Assembly: GCF_022759505.1 (NCBI RefSeq) | Contig: NZ_CP094289.1 | Span: 2,480,001-2,544,000 of the forward strand | DNA: 64,000 bases | From: Georgenia sp. TF02-10 | Lineage (GTDB): Bacteria > Actinomycetota > Actinomycetes > Actinomycetales > Actinomycetaceae | Reading direction: 5' to 3' | Shown here: positions 59,249-64,000 of the stretch, in pieces | Numbering within the stretch: the first letter of the stretch is position 1 | Layout: the number at the start of each line of letters is the position of its first letter | Program-made: the position numbers and the translations under genes | The notes under the pieces: model-generated | The model's database searches: none | Told to the model about the DNA's origin: nothing | Seen by the model: only the letters and a program-made list of their open reading frames with translations

Positions 59249-60531
59249 GCCTCCTCCTCGCCGTCGGACCGGGAGGCCAGCAGGGTGGACAGCCGGCGCC
59301 GGCGGCCCTCGGCGCGCTCGGCCACCAGGTGCAGCCCGTGCACGTCGGCCTCGGCGCCGGGCAGGGGCACGATGCCCAGCGCCTTGGCGAGCAGCCCGCC
59401 GGCGGAGTCGACGTCGTCGTCGTCGATCTCCAGGCCGAAGAGCTCGCCGAGGTCGTCCACCGGCAGCCGGGCCGGGACCCGCACCACGCCGTCGCCCACC
59501 GGCTCCACCTCCGGCTCGGCCCGGTCGTGCTCGTCGACCATCTCCCCGACCAGCTCCTCGAGCAGGTCCTCGATGGTGACCAGGCCCGCGATGCCGCCGT
59601 ACTCGTCCACCACCATGGCGATGTGGATGCTGTCCGCCTGCATCTCCTGGAGCAGGTCGTCCACCAGCTTCGTCTCCGGGACGAACACCGGCGGGCGCAT
59701 GACGTCGGCGACGGTCAGGCCGGCGGTGTCGGTGCGCCGGTGGACCCGGCGCATGACGTCCTTGAGGTAGAGGACCCCGCGGACGTCGTCGGTGGACTCC
59801 CCCACCACCGGCACCCGGGAGTACCCGGACCGGGTGAACAGGGTGATCGCGGCCTCCAGGTCGGCGTCGGCGTCGATGGTGACCATGTCCGTGCGCGGCA
59901 CCATGACCTCCCTGGTGAGGGTCCGGCCGAGCTCGAAGACGGAGTGCAGCAGCTCGCGCTCGTCCTCCTGGATCTGCTCGGACTCGCTCACCCGGTCCAC
60001 CATGTCCCGCAGCTCCTCGCCGCGCTCCTCCCGGGTCTCGGCGGCGGTGCGGGCCGGGCCGGGGACGACGGCGCGGACCACCCGGGCCACCCCGCCGGCC
60101 ACGGTGGTCAGCGGGCCCATGACCGGGACCAGGACGGCGAGGACGCCGGCCGGGTTGCGCCGGCCCAGCCGCCGGGGGCTGACCCGGACGAGGGCGGCGA
60201 CGAGCAGGGCGGTGAGCACGACGGCGGCCAGCAGCACCTGCCACCAGCGCGGCAGCAGGCCGGCGACGACGAGGGTGAGGCACACCGCCGCGGTCATCTC
60301 GGCGAGCACCCGCACGAACGTGGCGGCGGCCAGGCCGAGGTCGCGCCGGTCGACCAGCCGGGCGACGGCGTCGGCGTTCTTCTGGCCGGCGGCGGCCAGG
60401 TCGGCGACGGCGGCCCGGGTGACCCGGGCCAGGGCGGCCTCTCCGGCGCTGAGCGCCCCGCCGACCACCAGGCCGAGGAGCACGAGCACGCCGAGCCAGG
60501 CCGCCGGGACCTGGTGGATCATCTCGCCCAT
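59245..60531 (-). CDS. CorC/HlyC-type CBS-domain membrane protein
   Basis: A 428-residue protein of the CNNM/CorC family, implicated in magnesium and cobalt homeostasis. It has an N-terminal DUF21 membrane domain with four hydrophobic helices (about 10-150) and a pair of CBS domains (about 200-330: [44 protein letters not shown]). A C-terminal CorC_HlyC domain follows (about 345-425: [19 protein letters not shown]). It starts at ATG 60531, two bases after the ybeY stop, and overlaps era. The old name hemolysin is misleading for such proteins. Confidence 0.93.
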   Translation of the reverse strand: MGEMIHQVPAAWLGVLVLLGLVVGGALSAGEAALARVTRAAVADLAAAGQKNADAVARLVDRRDLGLAAATFVRVLAEMTAAVCLTLVVAGLLPRWWQVLLAAVVLTALLVAALVRVSPRRLGRRNPAGVLAVLVPVMGPLTTVAGGVARVVRAVVPGPARTAAETREERGEELRDMVDRVSESEQIQEDERELLHSVFELGRTLTREVMVPRTDMVTIDADADLEAAITLFTRSGYSRVPVVGESTDDVRGVLYLKDVMRRVHRRTDTAGLTVADVMRPPVFVPETKLVDDLLQEMQADSIHIAMVVDEYGGIAGLVTIEDLLEELVGEMVDEHDRAEPEVEPVGDGVVRVPARLPVDDLGELFGLEIDDDDVDSAGGLLAKALGIVPLPGAEADVHGLHLVAERAEGRRRRLSTLLASRSDGEEEA

Positions 60532-60533
60532 GC

Positions 60534-60979
60534 TCAGCGCCCGGCGAGGAAGGTGAGCAGGAGCCGGCGCTGCAGCGCGAACATTTCCCGCTCCTCGTCC
60601 GGCTCGGCGTGGTCGTAGCCGAGCAGGTGCAGGATGCCGTGCGTGGTCAGCAGCAGCAGCTCCTCCACGGTGGAGTGGCCGGCCGTCTTGGCCTGCGCGG
60701 CGGCCACCTCCGGGCACAGCACGATGTCCCCCAGGGTGCCCTCCACCGGCTCCTCCCCGTCCCGGCCGGGGCGCAGCTCGTCCATCGGGAAGGACAGCAC
60801 GTCGGTGGGCCCGGGCTCGTCCATCCACCGCTCGTGCAGCTCGGCCATCACGTCGGCGGTGACGAGCAGGATGGACAGCTCGGCGCGGGGGTGGACGCGC
60901 ATCTCGGCCAGCACGTAGCTGGCGAGGTCGGCGAACTCCTCGCCGTCGACGTCGTAGCCGGACTCGTTGGTCACCTCGG

Positions 60980-60983
<4 letters not shown>
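60534..60983 (-). CDS. ybeY: Endoribonuclease YbeY (16S rRNA maturation)
   Basis: A 149-residue zinc-dependent RNase. The metal motif [11 protein letters not shown] (H-x3-H-x5-H, about residues 116-126) is complete. Other conserved parts are the MNELHxxW-like [22 protein letters not shown] segment (in parts, about 46-67) and [11 protein letters not shown] 60983 overlaps the phoH stop by four bases. It acts with Era, encoded two genes downstream, in processing the 3' end of 16S rRNA. The length matches the family. Confidence 0.96.
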
Positions 60984-62038
<1,055 letters not shown>

Positions 62039-62175
62039 GGGCGCGGGCGCGGCGGCCCTGGTTCTCCTCAGGATGGACGACGGCGGTGGTCAGGATATCG
62101 GGTGCGGCCCGGTGCGCGCGGGGCGGTCGGGGGTCGTCCGCCGGCGGCGAAAGGCAGTGCTCCGGGGAGGCGTGG

Positions 62176-62973
62176 TCAGCCCCACCGGCCCAGCGCCGGG
62201 GCGAGGACGGCGAGGGCGGCAGGCCCGGCGGTGGAGGTACGCAGCACGTGCGGGCCCAGCCGCACGGCCTGCGCGCCGGCCGCCTCCAGGGCGGTGAGCT
62301 CGGCGTCGGTGATGCCACCCTCGGGGCCGACCACCACCGCCAGCACGGTGGGGCGGGTGGCGCCGTCGGCGCCCGCGACGACCGCGGCGGGCGCGGGCAG
62401 GGCGGCGGCGGTCAGCGGCACGGGCGCCGTCTCGTGCAGGACGAGGACGGCGCCGCCGGCGGCGACCGTGGAGGCCACCGCGGCGGGCAGGGCGGCGGAG
62501 GTGACCGGCTCGTGCACGGCCGGCACCCAGGCGCGGCGGGCCTGCTTGGCCGCGGCCAGGGCGACGGCTTCCCACCGGCGCCGGCCGCGCTCGGCCCGAG
62601 CGCCGGCCCACACCGAGACCGAGCGGTCGGCCTGCCAGGGCACGACCGCGTCGACGCCGAGCTCGGTGGCGGTCTCCACCGCCTGCTCGTCGCGCCCGCC
62701 CTTGGCCAGGGCCTGGACCAGGACGAGGCGCACGGCGGGCGGGGGCTCGTCCGTCACCGCGGTGACGGCGACGGCGAGCCGGTCCGGCGCGGCGTCGCGC
62801 ACGGCGCCGGTGACGCGCCGGCCGGCGCCGTCGACCAGGTCGACCACCTCCCCGGGCCGCAGCCGGCGCACCGTCACCGCGTGGCGGGCCTCCGCCCCGG
62901 TGAGGGTGACGACGGCGCCGGGCCGGGCGCCGTCGAGCGCCCCGGGCCCGGCGTGGAAGACGGGCGTGGTCAC
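62176..62973 (-). CDS. rsmE: 16S rRNA (uracil1498-N3)-methyltransferase RsmE
   Basis: A 265-residue SPOUT-class methyltransferase that modifies U1498 of 16S rRNA using S-adenosylmethionine. Residues 1-75 are the PUA-like RNA-binding domain ([21 protein letters not shown] in parts). The rest is the knotted SPOUT domain with [43 protein letters not shown] and [11 protein letters not shown], which form the SAM pocket. GTG 62973 starts two bases after the dnaJ stop, the usual dnaJ-rsmE order in actinobacteria. Confidence 0.95.
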   Translation of the reverse strand: MTTPVFHAGPGALDGARPGAVVTLTGAEARHAVTVRRLRPGEVVDLVDGAGRRVTGAVRDAAPDRLAVAVTAVTDEPPPAVRLVLVQALAKGGRDEQAVETATELGVDAVVPWQADRSVSVWAGARAERGRRRWEAVALAAAKQARRAWVPAVHEPVTSAALPAAVASTVAAGGAVLVLHETAPVPLTAAALPAPAAVVAGADGATRPTVLAVVVGPEGGITDAELTALEAAGAQAVRLGPHVLRTSTAGPAALAVLAPALGRWG

Positions 62974-62975
62974 GC

Positions 62976-64000
62976 TCAGCGGCCGGCGAGCTTCTCGCGC
63001 AGCTTGGAGAACACCCCGGCGCCGGCGGTGGCCGCCAGCCGCGGCTCGGGCCGCTCCTCCCCGCGCAGGGCGGCGACCTCGGCGAGCAGGTCGCGCTGGC
63101 GGTCGTCCAGCCGGGTGGGGACGTGGACGTCGACGTGGACGTGCAGGTCCCCGCGGCCACCGCGGTGCAGGTGGCCCACGCCCAGGCCCTCCAGCGTGAG
63201 GACCTGCGCGGGCTGGGTGCCGGGCTCGATGTCGAGCTGGCGGGCCCCGTCGAGGGTCTCGACCTCGACGACGGTGCCCAGCGCCGCGGCGGTCATCGGC
63301 AGCTCGAGGGAGCAGTGCAGGTCGTCGCCCTCGCGGACGAACAGCGGGTGCGGCTTGACCCGCAGCTCGACGTAGAGGTCCCCGGCCGGGCCGCCGCCGG
63401 GGCCCACCTCGCCCTGGCCGGTCAGCCGGATCCGGGTGCCGGAGTCCACGCCGGCGGGGACGTCGACGTGCAGGGTCCGGCGGGTGCGCACCCGGCCCTC
63501 GCCGGAGCAGTCCGGGCAGGGGTCGGGGATGACGGTGCCGTGGCCCTGGCAGGCCGGGCAGGGGGAGGTGGACATGACCTGGCCGAGGAAGGACCGGGTG
63601 ACCCGCTGGACGGACCCGCGCCCGTGGCACACCTCGCAGGTGCGCGGGGCGGTGCCGGGGCGGCAGCAGCTGCCCTGGCAGGTGGGGCAGACGACGGCGG
63701 TGTCCACCTGTATCTCGCGGTCGACGCCGAAGACGGCGTCGGCCAGCTCCAGGTCGAGCCGGACGAGGGCGTCCTGCCCGCGGCGGCCCCGGGGCACCGG
63801 GCCGCGGGGGGCGCCGCCGCCCGCGGCGCCGAAGAACGTCTCGAAGATGTCCTGGAAGGCGCCGAACCCGGCGGTCCCGGCGCCGGCGCCGTTGCCGCCG
63901 AGCGCGGACTCCCCGCCCAGGTCGTACATCTGGCGCTTCTCCGGGTTGGAGAGGACCTCGTAGGCGCGGGTGACGTCCTTGAACTGCTCGGCGGCCTCCG
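62976..64000 (-). CDS. dnaJ: Molecular chaperone DnaJ, 5' end outside window
   Basis: The visible part begins inside the J domain (EQFKDVTRAYEVLSNPEKRQMYD at the right edge, in parts) and continues to the stop: a Gly/Phe-rich linker with GFGAFQDIFETFFG, the zinc-binding domain with four Cys motifs (CPTCQGSC, CEVCHGRG, CPACQGHG, CPDCSGEG), two client-binding beta domains and a C-terminal tail. The first zinc motif ends in Cys where Gly is usual. DnaJ stimulates DnaK. Position before rsmE indicates the DnaJ2 type found with hrcA in actinobacteria; hrcA would lie to the right of the window. Confidence 0.96.
   Translation of the reverse strand, partial: EAAEQFKDVTRAYEVLSNPEKRQMYDLGGESALGGNGAGAGTAGFGAFQDIFETFFGAAGGGAPRGPVPRGRRGQDALVRLDLELADAVFGVDREIQVDTAVVCPTCQGSCCRPGTAPRTCEVCHGRGSVQRVTRSFLGQVMSTSPCPACQGHGTVIPDPCPDCSGEGRVRTRRTLHVDVPAGVDSGTRIRLTGQGEVGPGGGPAGDLYVELRVKPHPLFVREGDDLHCSLELPMTAAALGTVVEVETLDGARQLDIEPGTQPAQVLTLEGLGVGHLHRGGRGDLHVHVDVHVPTRLDDRQRDLLAEVAALRGEERPEPRLAATAGAGVFSKLREKLAGR

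Overview
The window comes from a high-GC actinobacterium, most likely of the order Micrococcales. The evidence is the GC-rich codon usage, the high-GC chromosomal block at the right end (dnaJ, rsmE, phoH, ybeY, a CorC/HlyC-type CBS protein and era on one strand), frequent GTG/TTG starts, and actinobacterial plasmid/ICE families (DUF2637, prim-pol, MobF relaxase). No rRNA, tRNA or CRISPR array was seen.

Layout. (1) 1-10.2 kb, minus strand: replication, partition and maintenance genes of an integrative or plasmid-like element. These are a membrane-anchored protein cut by the window edge, two small hypothetical proteins, a ParB-like protein, a DUF2637 membrane/HTH protein, a DNA primase/polymerase, three related proteins of unknown function around a small XRE regulator, and a beta-class DNA methyltransferase. 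(2) 10.5-23.3 kb: accessory genes. These are three small unknown proteins, AraC, LysR and HxlR regulators, an MFS exporter with an SDR, a ferric-siderophore type ABC importer with a SIS-domain regulator, and a TetR-SDR-thioesterase operon. At about 17.32 kb a deletion has fused two 5'-truncated genes, a TetR and a siderophore-binding protein. (3) 23.3-27.4 kb: a full-length MobF relaxase-helicase and the small membrane protein that often follows it. (4) 27.6-47.5 kb: an alpha-galactoside/galactose catabolic island. It has a secreted GH97 gene broken by an intact IS630 element, then an operon GH97 - ABC importer (binding lipoprotein and two permeases) - GH36 alpha-galactosidase - aldose 1-epimerase. 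An AraC regulator and a divergent operon DUF5107/TPR - galT - galK - galE follow. (5) 47.5-53.6 kb: defence genes. These are a possible ADP-ribosyltransferase-fold protein, a Gabija pair (gajA, gajB), an HTH/ImmA-IrrE metallopeptidase and an unknown partner. (6) 53.75-64 kb: chromosomal backbone, starting with an ABC-F gene cut off inside its second Walker A motif. That cut is the likely right boundary of the foreign DNA.

How it works together. The galactoside block is a complete pathway: import of an alpha-galactoside, hydrolysis by GH36/GH97, anomer conversion, then the Leloir steps galK, galT and galE. A shared GTCCAGG-centred motif lies upstream of the broken GH97, the ABC/GH36 operon and the DUF5107-gal operon, so the three units look like one AraC-controlled regulon. 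The IS630 insertion separates the start codon from the signal peptide of the secreted GH97, so the extracellular step is probably lost while the intracellular pathway is intact. The conjugation-type genes, the defence cassette and the interrupted ABC-F gene together suggest that most of 1-53.76 kb is a composite mobile island whose left end and integrase lie outside the window.
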